Notes: generated by a model not told the origin, from the sequence alone. A stretch of 64,000 bases of DNA from Dysidea avara (GCF_963678975.1 NC_089280.1:17458780-17522779), one strand, 5' to 3'. Positions 15,101 to 26,207 are shown, numbered from the stretch's first letter. Numbers and translations: made by a program.

Positions 15101-17568
15101 AAAAATCGTCGAAGAAGGTATTATGATATACAATAAGCCTCCTATGCTCGCTCCCATGGAATTAAAGAAAGGAAAGCGGATGCCGCTAGCGTGTCCTCAT
15201 GGAGAATCAAGCAAGAAATAAGATACCTTTGTACTCATTTTCTTCCGTTTGTCACAAGAAGCACAAGATAAATTAGTGTGCCTGTTGCTAAACAGTTTTA
15301 ATCACTTCATTTTAGTCTTGGTATTTGAAATATTCAATTAACGGTAATAGTTTTCAGTAGCGCTTATATCGTGTCCACCCTCCTCTGGGTTCATTTGGCC
15401 TCTAGCCTTGTGACTGTAGTCAGACAGGCAGTAGCCTGACTAAACACGGGTTTTAACGATTTCTATATCCAGCCGCCTTTAACGATTTCTATATCCAGCC
15501 GCCTGTAAGGAGCTGTATCAATGATCATATCAATACTTTCTTGATTCACTGGTTGATTACTGGGTACTGAAGGAGCTGTGTCAATGATCAGATCAATACA
15601 ATGTTGATTATCCTTGCCTTAACTGCTTCCTTATTTTTTTTAATGCTGTAATTGATGCTGAATGGAGCAAGACTATTCTGTAAAGGTGATTTTTGTCACA
15701 TACAATATTTCTTTGACGCAGCATTTTTTTTTGTCACATACAATATTTCTTTGACGCAGCATTTTTAGTGGTAACTATCACTTTAAGACCAATCATGTAC
15801 AGTCAGTCAACAAGAAAACATTTGACTGCTGAGCCATAAAATTCATTGACCTTGGACTTGTAATGAACTTTGAACTCTAAATAAAATTTTATCAAAGTGC
15901 AGTCATTGTGCTTACATAATAAATCTTTTATCTCACAGGTTTGTCTTTTGTATGGATGCTGTTAACATACAACCCCAGCCAGCTTCTGTACTTTATCCTA
16001 GGAGATTGCACAAACGAAACACAAGAATTGACTATATGGTTGCTATGACACAACTTAGTCTGCCAGTATGATGCAATGCTAAAGGGTGTCCTTTTTCAGA
16101 TTTTTTATTATTTTTGCAATGCCATGCCACTACTGTTACAGGTGTATTGAGTCGAGTCTGAGCCATGTTATGCATATACCACTATAGTCACTACACTACA
16201 AAAGGACATAGTAGGGTAGCTTATTCCATTTTCTATAGCCACAACAGAATGGTCATTCTGTTAGCTCACAAATTCAAGAATACAATCTTAGACATCAGGA
16301 AGAACAATATATACCGTTTTAAATTCCAAATGAACATTTACTCTACAGAACAAGAGCAACTAATTTCTCATTACCACAACAAAACAAAGTAATAGCTAGT
16401 AGAGTACAGGAAATACTTAGCCAAATTGACTGTTCAATTAGAGTGTTTTACAGTCTGACAATAGGTGCTACTATGACAACAGGTGCTACTACTTGAGAAA
16501 CAGGTACAACAGATACAGGCTGTATGTCATGCACATGTAGCTCTGTGTTCACTGTAAACAATTTCCATAGTGGTACGATTAGTTAGTCTGCATACTAAAT
16601 GTGCTCAAGGCTTTGATCTCCATACCTTATTCTAACGTCATTCATTTATTCGCCCACTATAATAATTATATTATCTGTAACACAGAAGAAAGTTTTATGA
16701 AAGAAGATCAAGTAGGTACAGATTTATTACGCACAGTGGCACCTCCATTATTCCAGCACTGGGTACCATGAAAATCTGGACTGTGTACACTCTAGAATAT
16801 AGAATTTCAATGAAGTTGAAAATACTCTAGTCGTGCCTATCAAAATAAGTCAAGTGCCATGGTTGATACCACAGCATTAGCAACTGCCATAATTCTGGTT
16901 TTGTTGTACGCTTACCCATGGAACACAGGGGGAGGACAGAGGTAAATACACAATCCATGCATTATACAACAGTACCAACTGTGATACGTCAAAATGCATA
17001 TGTAAGGCCAAAGCGGCTGGAGAAATCAGGCCAATATAGCAATAGCCGTTATTAAGTTATGCTTATCTGAAGGCATAAGTTGAAGTGTTGTAGCAATCAT
17101 AATTATTAGCACTGTAAAAATTTTGAAAATTCAGATAAGTACAGTACTAGTCACAAATGGTTGGTGATATGTAACATGTGTAAGTGGACAACAGCTATAT
17201 GTGAGCGACTTCAGCTCTCAAACTGCACTGCACAATTACACCACCCAACCCACCTCAACTGTAGATTGATACTTGTCCTTTGTATCATGTAGTAATTGCT
17301 GAAGAACTTCTCTCTCTTCTTTAAGCTCATCTGCTTTTAGTGAATGCCTATAGTAACGTTCAAAATCCACAAATAGTTGTTTGAGCAGTTCAATCATTGG
17401 TTCCACCATTGTGTCTGTTAGTGCACCACCCTCCATCCAGATTTCTAACTGCTGAGACATCTCTTGTGCCAGCCCCTGCACATAACCAGATATCTGTTGC
17501 TCCTCTTCACCTCCTTGTCCTTCAAATTCCACCTCCTCCAACAGTGACATGTCTGGCTGGTCCGCCAT
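151..17568 (-). CDS. MAPK8IP3/SPAG9: JIP3/JIP4-type JNK-interacting scaffold protein, C-terminus beyond left edge
   Basis: Scaffold linking kinesin/dynein cargo and JNK-pathway kinases in animals (family knowledge). Exons read on the minus strand, in order: 17254-17568, an unresolved gap, 9750-9805, 8702-8822, 8578-8648, 8392-8450, 7589-7830, 7343-7432, 6120-6299, 5057-5206, 4386-4431, 4277-4333, 4153-4227, 3604-3661, 3321-3421, 2933-3022, 2787-2839, 2619-2743, 2337-2390, 1448-1672, 1195-1381, 895-1011, 151-314. All joins after the gap have GT/AG and matching phase. The first exon is an RH1-like domain. RHNTYVDQLE in 8702-8822 resembles the JIP RHTEMIQTYMEHIE segment. Exons 4153-4431 are coiled coil, 3321-3421 an RH2-like helix (FTKKEMFAKIKEL), and 151-1672 the WD40-like propeller (AEIWVATS, TTWDIHKPL). 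Phase shows at least one exon missing between 9805 and 17254. The start is the first ATG in an open RH1 frame. Identity is strong; the 895-1011 acceptor is weak. Confidence 0.88.
6444..6480 (+). pseudogene. tRNA-like 5' half (SINE head or tRNA relic)
   Basis: The stretch resembles the D-arm and anticodon region of a tRNA (AGTGGTTAGAGC, then CTGGCCTGGTAA). It stops at the anticodon loop, where a truncated MITE begins. No 3' half or T-arm follows, so this is not a working tRNA. It could be a SINE head. Confidence 0.4.
6481..6671. mobile_element. Truncated MITE of the ATACGGTATACGTAC family
   Basis: Related to the longer copy at 13127-13352. Both contain TTTTCATCCT, AAAATTAATG and a right end with CCTCAAAAATTTGTACGTAT-type sequence. 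This copy lacks the left terminus and abuts the tRNA-like half at 6444-6480. It lies in a JIP intron. Confidence 0.6.
7227..7310. repeat. TG-rich microsatellite in JIP intron
   Basis: Imperfect (TG)n tract. Similar TG/CA tracts lie at 6390-6440, 7515-7556, 7859-7990 and 8300-8385. All are in introns of the JIP gene and produce spurious Cys/Val or His/Thr ORFs. Confidence 0.85.
10299..10685. mobile_element. MITE with CTATAGTATGTTC terminal inverted repeats
   Basis: The left end reads CTATAGTATGTTCACATTGA and the right end is its complement (…CAACGCGAACATACTATAG), giving imperfect inverted repeats of about 30 bp around a 330-bp core. The core encodes nothing recognisable. Confidence 0.75.
13127..13352. 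mobile_element. MITE, ATACGGTATACGTAC family, fuller copy
   Basis: Left end ATACGGTATACGTAC, right end with TTTTGTACATATATGG, and both ends carry the TTTTTGAGG/CCTCGAAA inverted pair. The internal sequence matches the truncated copy at 6481-6671. Confidence 0.65.
14039..15387. mobile_element. Inverted-repeat element with 9-bp target duplication, split by a second element
   Basis: Termini are CAGAGGAGGGTGGACA at the left and its complement at the right. The 9-bp flank GGTTCATTT occurs at 14030-14038 and 15388-15396. The left terminal repeat is interrupted after its first six bases by the element at 14045-14837. Without that insertion the element is about 546 bp. It has no coding frame. A 9-bp duplication fits Mutator-like elements, which is an inference. 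Confidence 0.85.
14045..14837. mobile_element. 793-bp palindromic foldback element with 10-bp target duplication
   Basis: Two arms of about 370-380 bp, almost exact inverted copies, meet at a small centre near 14440. Each arm begins GGCCTTCGTTAAAACCCGG and carries CCGGA/GGACC pentamer iterations. The flank ATTTCAGAGG is duplicated at 14035-14044 and 14838-14847. The long arms and 10-bp duplication fit a Mutator-like foldback. Short frames read from both strands are mirror images, so they are not genes. Confidence 0.9.
15408..15510. repeat. Interspersed repeat copy, partner at 27080-27185
   Basis: Contains a GCCTTGTGACTGTAGTCAG stretch and then CTATATCCAGCCGCC. A diverged copy stands at 27080-27185 (GCCTTGCGACTGTGGTCAGG, CTATCCGGCCACTTGTAAG). 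Within this copy, a TTTAACGATTTCTATATCC unit is tandemly doubled. Confidence 0.6.
15690..15766. repeat. Two-copy tandem duplication, about 38 bp
   Basis: The unit starting TTTTGTCACATACAATATTT and ending GACGCAGCATTTTT occurs twice, at 15690-15726 and 15729-15766, with no changes apart from the T run. Confidence 0.85.
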
Positions 17569-18393
17569 TTTTTGCGATCTTGTGACCTGCTAGTACACAA
17601 ATAAAGACCACAGTATTATGAAACAGAGTAATTGTCTGTTTGTTTAGTTTTTTTGCAATAGCATACAGTATTACATGTGTGACTATTCTATTAGAGTGAC
17701 TGCTGTATTAGAGTATCTCAGGTCAGCCTCTCACTTACCAAAGGGTGTGGTCACCATTGCTTATTTTCACTGTGCAATCATTATAACTAGACAGATGCAA
17801 ACAGCATCGTGGGGCGAGCCTGAACATATTTAATGGGAGTATACATAGCAGCAATAGGTAGTTGATGATGAGTGTATATTCAAGTGAACGTGGTAGCACG
17901 ATGTGATGAAACAGAGATAGCTCAAATGAGATCTTGCTACTGTTTGTAAGTGGTATAATATATGCATGTAATATTAACTGCATTATAGCTATTGCAATTC
18001 TCTAGGTAGCCAGCTACTGATTGTCATGCAGTGTTCAACTGGATGGTGAACTCAGCAGATTTTTTTTGGCTATAAATAAGAGGGACTATAAATCCCTTTA
18101 ATGTTATAGACATGATTGTACAGTGGTCAATTTATAAGAAATGATCATCTACACCATCTACACAAAGGTATAATAGTACCTTGGATATTAGGTATTAGTA
18201 TAGTCAGGTGTAGTATGAAGTACCTAGTTAGCCATAGGCTATCAAAACACACAAATAGCTAGTAACTATAGCTATAATAGATACTTGGAATAATAATTAT
18301 TAGTGTGCATGGGAATGCGCATGCGCTAGTTTGCAATAATCAAAAATCTTTCGCACATTTTGAACGTTGATGTACCATCAGTACTAAATAGTT
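17569..18393. promoter_or_regulatory. Divergent intergenic region between JIP and the RPA-like gene
   Basis: The 825 bp between the JIP ATG (17568, minus) and the RPA-like ATG (18394, plus) must hold both 5' ends. It contains a copy of the common TATTAGAGTATCTCA motif near 17700 and AT-rich sequence. No clear TATA box or other element was assigned. Confidence 0.45.
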
Positions 18394-19479
18394 ATGGCAG
18401 TTCAAATCGCAGAAGAAATGGACGTTTCAAGTATGGAAGAATCCAACTCCGCAACTGTTCATGGAGTGTTCGTTGGTGCCGTTTCGCCTGTAAAAGTGAG
18501 TCGAAATACTCAAAGATCATACTTTGAAGCGAAACTTAGTGATGGTGTAAAGAGTGCGCGAGTGGTCTCTTTCGAGCCAAAGCTTCGAAATGAGATCGAA
18601 GAAGCAGGGAAGGTCAGGCGTGGTGTAGCTATTACTCGTTGTACTGTGAAGCGGCCGAAGTTTGGAGGTGATGATTTGGAAATAGTTGCTGGGAGTAAAT
18701 CTGCAATAGTCAGTTCACCTAAAAAGTTTAAGCTCAGTGACGATGCAACTGGGGGATCTGGCGGTGATGCAGTTAACTACGTGGTAATTGATGATTTACA
18801 GACTTTGCGTGAACACCAACGGATCAATGTAGTTGGGAAAGTAGTGTCTTGTTCTTTACCACAAGAGTTGAAGGGGAAGACTGGCAGTAAATATGTAAAA
18901 CAAGAGGTCAATATAGCAGATTCGACAGCTGTCTGTAGAGGTGTGGCATGGGAGCAACATGTGAGTAGTTTGGAGGAAGGACTAAGCTACAAATTTGTAA
19001 ATGTCACAGTGCGGTCATTTAATGCACATAAGTATTTGTCGCTTGGGGAAATGTGTAATATAACCAAGGTTGAAGATATTGGTGAGGTGGTAGATGACGA
19101 TGTTGCTGAAGAACCTTGTTCAACAGTGGTGAAAGGAGACATAGCGGTAGTGATGAATATTGAATCATATTCAAGTTGCAGAAACTGTAATTCAAAAATT
19201 GGTGATGTTGGTAAAGCTGTAGTGGAGTGTGCCAAATGCAATTCAAAAATGAAATTGGCAAGGTGTGCTAAAGCGAGTATTGCTCGTGTATTATTGGAGG
19301 ATGAGAAAGGAAATGAGCGCCAGTTGACCATGTTTAGTGATGTGCTTGATGAAGTTGCACAATGTGGGAAAGAAGCCAGCCATTGTGACAAAATAGAAGA
19401 TCAGATATTGTCAGCTCCAAAGCTATGTTATACAATTTCTACAAAGGAAGTGATCACGTCTGTATGTACTATTGAATAA
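18394..19479 (+). CDS. Intronless RPA70-like OB-fold / zinc protein, possibly Helitron-associated
   Basis: 361 aa. The N-terminal half has an OB-fold-like pattern (residues about 20-105: HGVFVGAVSPVK, RVVSFEPKLR). A second OB-like part lies at about 125-225. The C-terminal part has a four-Cys zinc pattern (CRNCNSK at about 261-267, then CAKCNSK at about 277-283) followed by an OB-like strand set, as in the DNA-binding domain C of RPA70. So a single-strand DNA-binding role is likely. There is no intron, unlike host genes here. It sits tail-to-tail with the Helitron Rep-helicase. Some plant and invertebrate Helitrons carry RPA-like genes, so this may be element cargo. It could instead be a retrocopied or host gene. 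The start is the first in-frame ATG; another Met lies nine codons downstream. Confidence 0.75.
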   Translation: MAVQIAEEMDVSSMEESNSATVHGVFVGAVSPVKVSRNTQRSYFEAKLSDGVKSARVVSFEPKLRNEIEEAGKVRRGVAITRCTVKRPKFGGDDLEIVAGSKSAIVSSPKKFKLSDDATGGSGGDAVNYVVIDDLQTLREHQRINVVGKVVSCSLPQELKGKTGSKYVKQEVNIADSTAVCRGVAWEQHVSSLEEGLSYKFVNVTVRSFNAHKYLSLGEMCNITKVEDIGEVVDDDVAEEPCSTVVKGDIAVVMNIESYSSCRNCNSKIGDVGKAVVECAKCNSKMKLARCAKASIARVLLEDEKGNERQLTMFSDVLDEVAQCGKEASHCDKIEDQILSAPKLCYTISTKEVITSVCTIE

Positions 19480-19805
19480 TTTGTTTTTCTCGGTGTGATC
19501 ATATTAACTTCTTAGCACTACAAAATCATGATTGTATACATGTTTTCAATAATATTTTGAATTGATACTTTACTAATTGATGTAGCTATGGGTGCATGCA
19601 TGGCATTTATTATTATGATCTGAGGCTTGGTTAGCTTTTGTGATGCAGGCGTTGATTGGAGCTTAGGTGACCTTACCGTCTTGTTATAGGTGTTGATAGC
19701 TATACACAATTGTGAAATCTTGGTCTATATATTTATTCGTGCTTTCTTTCTGACATGTTCATCAGTCCAGTGTTGATAGCTATCTAGGCCCGGCCGGTGA
19801 ACTGA
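19480..19805. other. Spacer between RPA-like gene and acidic ORF
   Basis: AT-rich, 326 bp. It must include the 3' end of the RPA-like gene. No repeat or gene was recognised. Confidence 0.4.
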
Positions 19806-20204
19806 ATGGATACCGCTAATTTCATTGTTCGTGTTGAATACCAGCAAAGAGCCGGCTCCCAACATGCTTTTGGAATGGTATATCCTGCAGATAATAGCAG
19901 CGTTTTATGGGAAGACGAGTATAACTTAGACATAGAACCTACCTATGGTGCAGATCGAGGTCGAGGTCACGCGGCAGTGGCACGTGATGACGAAGACTAT
20001 GATGATAGCGGCGAAGAATATGATTTTCTAAGTGATGTAGAAGATGAAAACTATGAAACTTTTTCAACTGATGGAGAGGATGATAACTTAGTCAATCCTA
20101 GAGAGATAGCTATAGACTTTACACTACCCCAAACAATAACAGCTATATGCGTCATTGTATATGGTTTACGTGACCTGTTTATAGTTGTCATAATATTGTA
20201 TTAA
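19806..20204 (+). CDS. Small acidic protein of unknown function
   Basis: 132 aa, not recognised. The N-terminus (about 1-45) is neutral. The middle (about 55-100) is strongly acidic, rich in Asp, Glu and Tyr (DDEDYDDSGEEYD). The C-terminus is hydrophobic (ICVIVYGLRDLFIVVIIL) and could be a membrane tail. It lies between the RPA-like gene and the Helitron helicase, on the plus strand. The first ATG follows a GC-rich leader. It may be a host gene's first exon, an accessory ORF of the Helitron or a chance frame. The acidic bias argues mildly for real coding. Confidence 0.4.
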   Translation: MDTANFIVRVEYQQRAGSQHAFGMVYPADNSSVLWEDEYNLDIEPTYGADRGRGHAAVARDDEDYDDSGEEYDFLSDVEDENYETFSTDGEDDNLVNPREIAIDFTLPQTITAICVIVYGLRDLFIVVIILY

Positions 20205-20582
20205 TTTGCATAGCTATAGCTACAGTGTAGCTAGTTGCATTAAATTCAACTTTGATTGTGCCGTATAATTTTAGTACTTATAGAAGTGTATACTAAGTTG
20301 ATTGGTTCTACTGCCTTCTTTAGTCCCTAGTTATATACAGATCAGTGTGATGGTAACAATGATACAATATAGCTATAGCTAGTATACACAGGGTTGTCAC
20401 CTGATTCTGATATATTCATTACTAAAAATAGAATGGTGTGAACAATTAAAACTAAGAACATGGAAGCACAAAAAAATTATGTAGGTGTGTCATTGTGAAC
20501 AACACTAAATCAAGGTGGTGACAGTGGCATATCAAGGGTATAGAGTGATAGAGGTGGCGATGGGTGTCATACTGTGTGGCGA

Positions 20583-23500
20583 TCAAGTCACATTGTGAAA
20601 TAACAGTAGTGTATTATCTTCTGGTGGTGGTGATGGTGTTTGCAATGAAGCTGGTGATGGTGTCACCTCATTTGGTGATGGCGTCATATTTTGATGCAAT
20701 AATGGTACATCATGAAATGACAGCCGTGTTTTACTCTCTGGTGATAGTGTCACATTGTGAGGTGATGGAGTCATACAGTACATTGGTGGTGATGGTGTCA
20801 TACTGTACGGTGGTGATGGTGTCATATCATTAGGCGATGGTGTCATATTATTAGGCGATGGTGTCATATCATTAGGCGATGGTGTCATACTGTACAGTGG
20901 TGGTGATGGTGTCATATTATGAGGTGATGGTGTCATACTATATGGTGTTGGTGGTGATGGTGTCATGTCATGAGGTGATGGTGATCTAGTAGCAACCATA
21001 GAACATATTGGTAGTTGCTGATGTGATAAGGTGTACATCTCACGTTCAGGTGTTGATGGAACAGTTGTTGAAGAAATTGCAATGTCATCTTGTGATGTAG
21101 GATACATTGAAAGGTCTTCATTATCACTAAATTGTTGCAGAGATTGCAGGCGGCTATCTTCATCAAGCCTTTCTTGTAATCGTGCACTGTTAGCAATGTT
21201 AGCAAATCGATTAAAAGAAACTGGTGAAATAAATAATAGATTGCTCAAATGCCTTACTCTAGAGCAAGCAACAAATGATAATCCTGCAGAAAATTCTCGT
21301 TTTCCTATATCTATTACAACCTTGTCTAAAGTGAGGCCTTGAGCTTTATGGACTGTGATAGCCCATGCCAGCTTTAATGGCAGTTGCAACCGTGAACATT
21401 GGGTACCACCAGACGACCAAGTACGTCGTAAAGGAACAATTGGAACAGTGTTATCATGAAGAGTAGGGCCAGAATAGTTGTCAAATTTTACCATCACTGC
21501 TAAAGGTAAATCTGGAGGGGCACCAGTTTGATAACAAATTGAAACTATAGTGCCAAGTGCTCCATTGACTAAACCTGCCTCAATCCATAAATTGGCAATG
21601 AGCATAACACGAGCAGTGGTGGCTATATGAATGATGGGATCCAAACCACCTGCATCATCTGTTGATGCTCTGTGAGCATTAGGGCCACTGTGTATTGCTT
21701 TAATAGCAGCAACAGGTCGATTAATATCTCTCAACTTCATCAAGTTATATTCTGCTACAGCCTGAACAGTTGGAAAAAGATGCAGGGCACAGTGAAATGA
21801 TGACAAATCGTGCACTTTTGAGGGAATGCGTTTCATCAATTCTTCCCAGTCATGCAAAGATGTTTTAGCATTTCGTAGCCGAAGAAGAATATTTTTGAAT
21901 AAAACTTGTTCAGGGTTATCACCATGCTGTCGCATAATTTGGTCTAGAACAACAGCTTTGCTAAAGCAGTGGTAAGTTGTACTGCCTAAATCTGATAAGT
22001 CATTCCGAAGTATGGTGGTGTATAATGGCAAATCCATAACTGGAGATAACTGACCAAAATCTCCAAATAAGATACATGAACAGCCACCAAGCATGTATTG
22101 TGATTGTTGAGGGAAAGTCTGTCGTAGACGCTTGTCGACTTGACCAAATAATTTCCTGCCCACCATGGACATTTCATCAATTACAATGTACCTCACTTCT
22201 GAGAATGACTGCTGCATAAGATGCAGTTGTTGACTGTGTAAATCTTTAAACTCTCCCTTGGTAGGTAAGTTAAAAAGAGAATGTAAAGTGTATCCCTCAA
22301 TATTGTATGCTGCCACACCAGTAGGTGCTGCGACTCGCAGCTTAGATTGTAAAAGGAGTTTTAAACAATTTATAATATATGATTTACCAGTTCCTGCAGT
22401 ACCAGATACAATCATGTGAAGGGGAGAGGTATCATTTGATTCAAAGTGCCGTTTTACTGTGTTATAGACTAACAACTGCTTACCTTGAAGCAAATTTGGA
22501 TCTACATTGAAAGTATTGCTTACATGAAGAGGTGACTGTCTATGGGTGGAAATAAAGGATGGAACTTCGTGCAAATTTGTGTAAAGACGTGATGAACATG
22601 TCCAGTCAATATCATCAGTTGGATCGGTTGAGGGCTGTAAGTCTTGACCATGTTGACAAATATACATCCATTCCTGAACTTCTCTAACAGGCTGATTTTC
22701 GGTTTGGTTCAACTGGATCTATATAACATGCAATATGAATAATTGCAACAGTACATAAACTATGAGAGTGTGTTGAACTTTTAAAAGTCTTAAATGGTGT
22801 ACATCAAAGAATTAAGGACATAGAGTGAATGTACCTTATTGCATCACTAGTTGACTTATTGGCTTTTAGGAGTTTATTGGAGTATTCTCTAACAGTCTGT
22901 TATTATACAAGCTTCATATAATGTTATTTTGACATGGAAACATAAAGCAAGAGTGCATAATATTAGTACAAAGGGGGAGTGTTGAATGGTGTATACCAGC
23001 ATAAACACACTGTTGCTAGTGGCGATTTAACACGATGTTGTGTCAATAATCCCAAAGGTAAGTGTCATTGCCTTGGTTTAATATGCACATCCTTTCAAAG
23101 TGCTTACCCTGAAAACCCTCTACATGCACACTAACACAAACATTACAGGAATGCAATAGTGCAGCACTTGATACGTATAAACAATACCTCTTGTTCTTCC
23201 TCTTCAGTATGGCACTCTGCTTCAATTCTACGGATATCTTCTTCAAGGGAAGGTGGCACATCAGCTGACAATAAAAACTGTTGATATGCCTCTGTAAATG
23301 TACTGCTATCCTTTAAAAGGTCAGACAATTGCCTAAATTTGACATAAAGCATCAGTTTTTGTTGACAATATTGCTCAAAATTTGGTCCATTTGAATCTGG
23401 AGAACAATAAGGCCTTATAATCACAATGACATCTTTTCTTCTGCAACGAGGTTCAGTAGATGGGTCTTTTGGCATGATATATGTTTTGGCAAAAGTTAGC

Positions 23501-26149
23501 AGATTTAGTTCATCAAATGTAATGGGTCGGTGGATATAGTGGTCCAGAATTGAAGGAGCTGTTGATATCTGTCCATCCTGTACGTTTTGGACTAAATGAG
23601 AGCCATCAAGGCTTAATACAACAAAGTCTCTGGATGCTTTAAACATAGGAAGCTGTAATAGGAGATGGCAAGTTTCTTGTGCAGAGTAATCACGTTCACC
23701 AATGGTATTAATAAGCAACTTTTGTACAGCAGTAACAGAACTGTTACCTTCTTTAAGGCTATTGACTATAGTGTGAAACGTTTGTCGCATCGGTTCAGAA
23801 CGTGGTTCACATTTGGTTGCATACTTTGCACAATACTCAACCACCTTTTCTTTGGAAATAAGGTATTGCATATCAACATTGGCTCTCCACGCTGAAAGTT
23901 GTATTGGGTTATAGCTATTGACTAACGGATCATTTCGCTTAGTTAGTAGCTCACATACTCCATCAACATGTACAATTGTAGTATCTCCTTGTAATGGCTT
24001 TGGGTATCCAAATCTACACTGTTGTTGGCCTTGTTTGGTTCGCAAGCAGTAACTGGTAGAACATCTGGTGTGCCGTTGACAAGTAGATACAAGCTCAATT
24101 AGGTCAGCATTATAGTCCCCTATATCAGAGTAAGGACGACTGCATACATGTGGATTAATTGATGCATTAGGTGCATTATCCAAGTTGCTACCATCTGGTA
24201 GCACAGCTGGGTTGTGTGTACAAACCAAAGAATCAATAAAGTTGATTAGTTGACGTCTAGATGTATTACCATCTTCCAAACTTTGTTCAACATTCGGAGC
24301 ATTACGAAGCCATGCGACACCATGCACATGTGGGCTACCTCGGTGTTGCCATTCAAAGCGATACCAAAAATCGTAAGCACCAAGAATACCACTATAATAA
24401 ACTTCAATAAACTTTTGAAATCGATGATAAAAAAACCAATCTGCCAAGGCGGGGTTTTCTATCAAAGCACCACTCTGTCTAACATTTTGTTCACCATAGA
24501 GATGCGACAATTCAGGCCAGTGTAAATCAGCTGCACTGTGAGTAAAAAAAATTGTTGGTAAACCAAGTGTATCAACCATGGCTATGAGGCGAGTTCTCTG
24601 TTGCATCCAGTACTGCCTAGTTCCTCTAAGGCTAGCAGCATAACGTAATACTCGGTTTGAAAAATTTTCTCCTTCATTAGCCATCATACTTTGCAGATCT
24701 TCTAGTGTTAACTGCCCATCTTCAGGATTGTGTCTAACATAGACTTGTCCAGATTGAAGAGCACGCCACCTCATCTCAGTGTTTAAAGCAAAATACCTAA
24801 ATCTGCAATGTTTCGCAAATCTGCCATCATGATATAACATTAGATGCTTAAAATATGCTCCTATAGTAACAGAGTTTAAACGTGGTGCTAAAAACTCAGC
24901 TTTACCAGTAGGAAAAAGAACAGGAAAAGCACGGGTGATGTAACCTTCACATTGAAATTCATTTAAGGGATTTTGTCCTCTGGCTGGCCATGTTACTGTA
25001 GTTGACTGCAATGAATTACTGATATTCTGTTGCTCAGTATTGGTCTCAGGAATAATTGGAACAAAAGTCCTACATACATCTGGGTCACACTGGTCTTGTA
25101 TTGGGCCTGTTGGCAAATCAGCATCAGTAGGATCAGAAGACACAGATATAGTAGGTATATTTGTTAGATGATCATTTTCAGGTAAAGTTAACAGATTTTC
25201 GTAATTGATTGTAATATCACTGAAGTATATATTATTTGTTATCAACCATTGTAAGGCAGTCAGTACCTTCGATCTACGTACACAGAAGTCATGATGGCTA
25301 TGAGAGCCTTCTTTCCTAACAATAACAATATCCAAATTTGATGGTAGACGTGGTAATTGCATAACAAACGAGGGAACATCCTGGGGCAAATTTATGACAT
25401 GGCCACTATACCCATACTGTCCATGCGGCAAACGATAAATGGACATTAGTGGTATCACTGGGGAAATTAGCATTTGTTCAACTTCTGACAATCCCTGCAT
25501 AAACAGATAAAGGTTAAAAGGCCATTGATTAACAAGGTACGTTATTACTTACAGTAAGTTCCGGTGGAACTGATCCAGGGTCCAAATTATTAGCGGCAGA
25601 AAACAGCTTTGGTATATGGTTATCATTGTGACAACGCGTACATGTGCGTGCGTCATTTACTGAAATGGTTGGGAACTTCTCATAACAGGTTGAACATCTG
25701 ACTGGATCCAATGAAGCTAATTCAGCATGAAATTCCGCAATCTTAGAAATAACAGCAGGGTCATTGTATGCTGGCAATTCGGCATCTTGTGATCCGTTGA
25801 TGTTTACATCAGGATTTGTGTCTGTACCGAGATTCGAAGCACTATCAAAACAAATAAAATCAATGTTAGCATGGTACATATACAAATCTGATAACACAAC
25901 GTAAACCATAAGCAAGCAAACAAAATTATTATGTAGATAAATCAATGTTATTGTTGTGTGACTGATTCATTATTTTACATACTAATTCTGCCTTCTCTGT
26001 TGCAAGATTGTGTCCCTTTGCCGAGCATATCTTGTTCTGGAGTATTCTCTGTTTCTCCTTCGTCTTTCTTCAGCTTCTTCTGGTGTTTCTCGGTCCCTTC
26101 TCAATCTGTACAGTTGTCTCCTTCTTCTAAGCCGTTCTTCTGCATTCAT
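20583..26149 (-). CDS. Intact Helitron Rep-helicase (four exons)
   Basis: Rolling-circle transposase with HUH endonuclease and PIF1-type helicase. Exons: 25983-26149, 25553-25841, 23188-25494, 20583-22718. All joins are GT/AG with matching phase, giving about 1,632 aa. The N-terminus is Arg-rich (RLRRRR), then a Cys pair region (CSTCYEKF, CTRCHND), then the Helitron-like N-terminal domain (PPELTGLSEVEQM spans a 58-bp intron). The Rep motif HVHG is at about residue 543, and the YCAKY catalytic tyrosines at about 705. The PIF1 part has Walker A GTAGTGKS at about 1027, Walker B VIDEMSMVG, GDFGQLSPV and VHKAQGLTLD. There are no internal stops or frameshifts. The C-terminal ~110 residues are a run of MTPSP-type repeats, unusual for the family. 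No endonuclease domain was seen. The start is the first ATG before the Arg-rich block. Confidence 0.93.
20640..20990. repeat. Coding minisatellite at the Helitron helicase C-terminus
   Basis: Degenerate units of about 24-33 bp built on GGTGATGGTGTCATA (plus strand) encode MTPSP motifs on the minus strand. At least a dozen units. Length varies in multiples of three, so the frame stays open to the stop at 20583. Confidence 0.85.
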
Positions 26150-26207
26150 TTATTTAGCCAACCTTAGTTGATTTTCATATTCACGCGCTGACACACGTGT
26201 TTCATAC

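Larger units (their letters stand above)
9806..17253. other. Large JIP intron region full of transposons; missing exon(s) expected
   Basis: About 7.4 kb separates the RH1 exon from the next exon recognised. It holds the MITEs at 10299-10685 and 13127-13352, the nested elements at 14039-15387, short tandem duplications near 15.4-15.8 kb and AT-rich sequence. Reading phase requires at least one further small coding exon here (length 3n+1), which was not found by eye. Short plus-strand ORFs in the region look like chance frames. Confidence 0.6.

Noticed and set aside
20564..20833. Plus-strand 89-codon frame
   Set aside because: Antisense shadow of the MTPSP minisatellite coding the Helitron C-terminus.
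23143..23187. Separate stop-terminated Rep and helicase genes in the Helitron
   Set aside because: A phase-0 intron (22719-23187) joins the two frames at the expected place, so one polyprotein is more likely.
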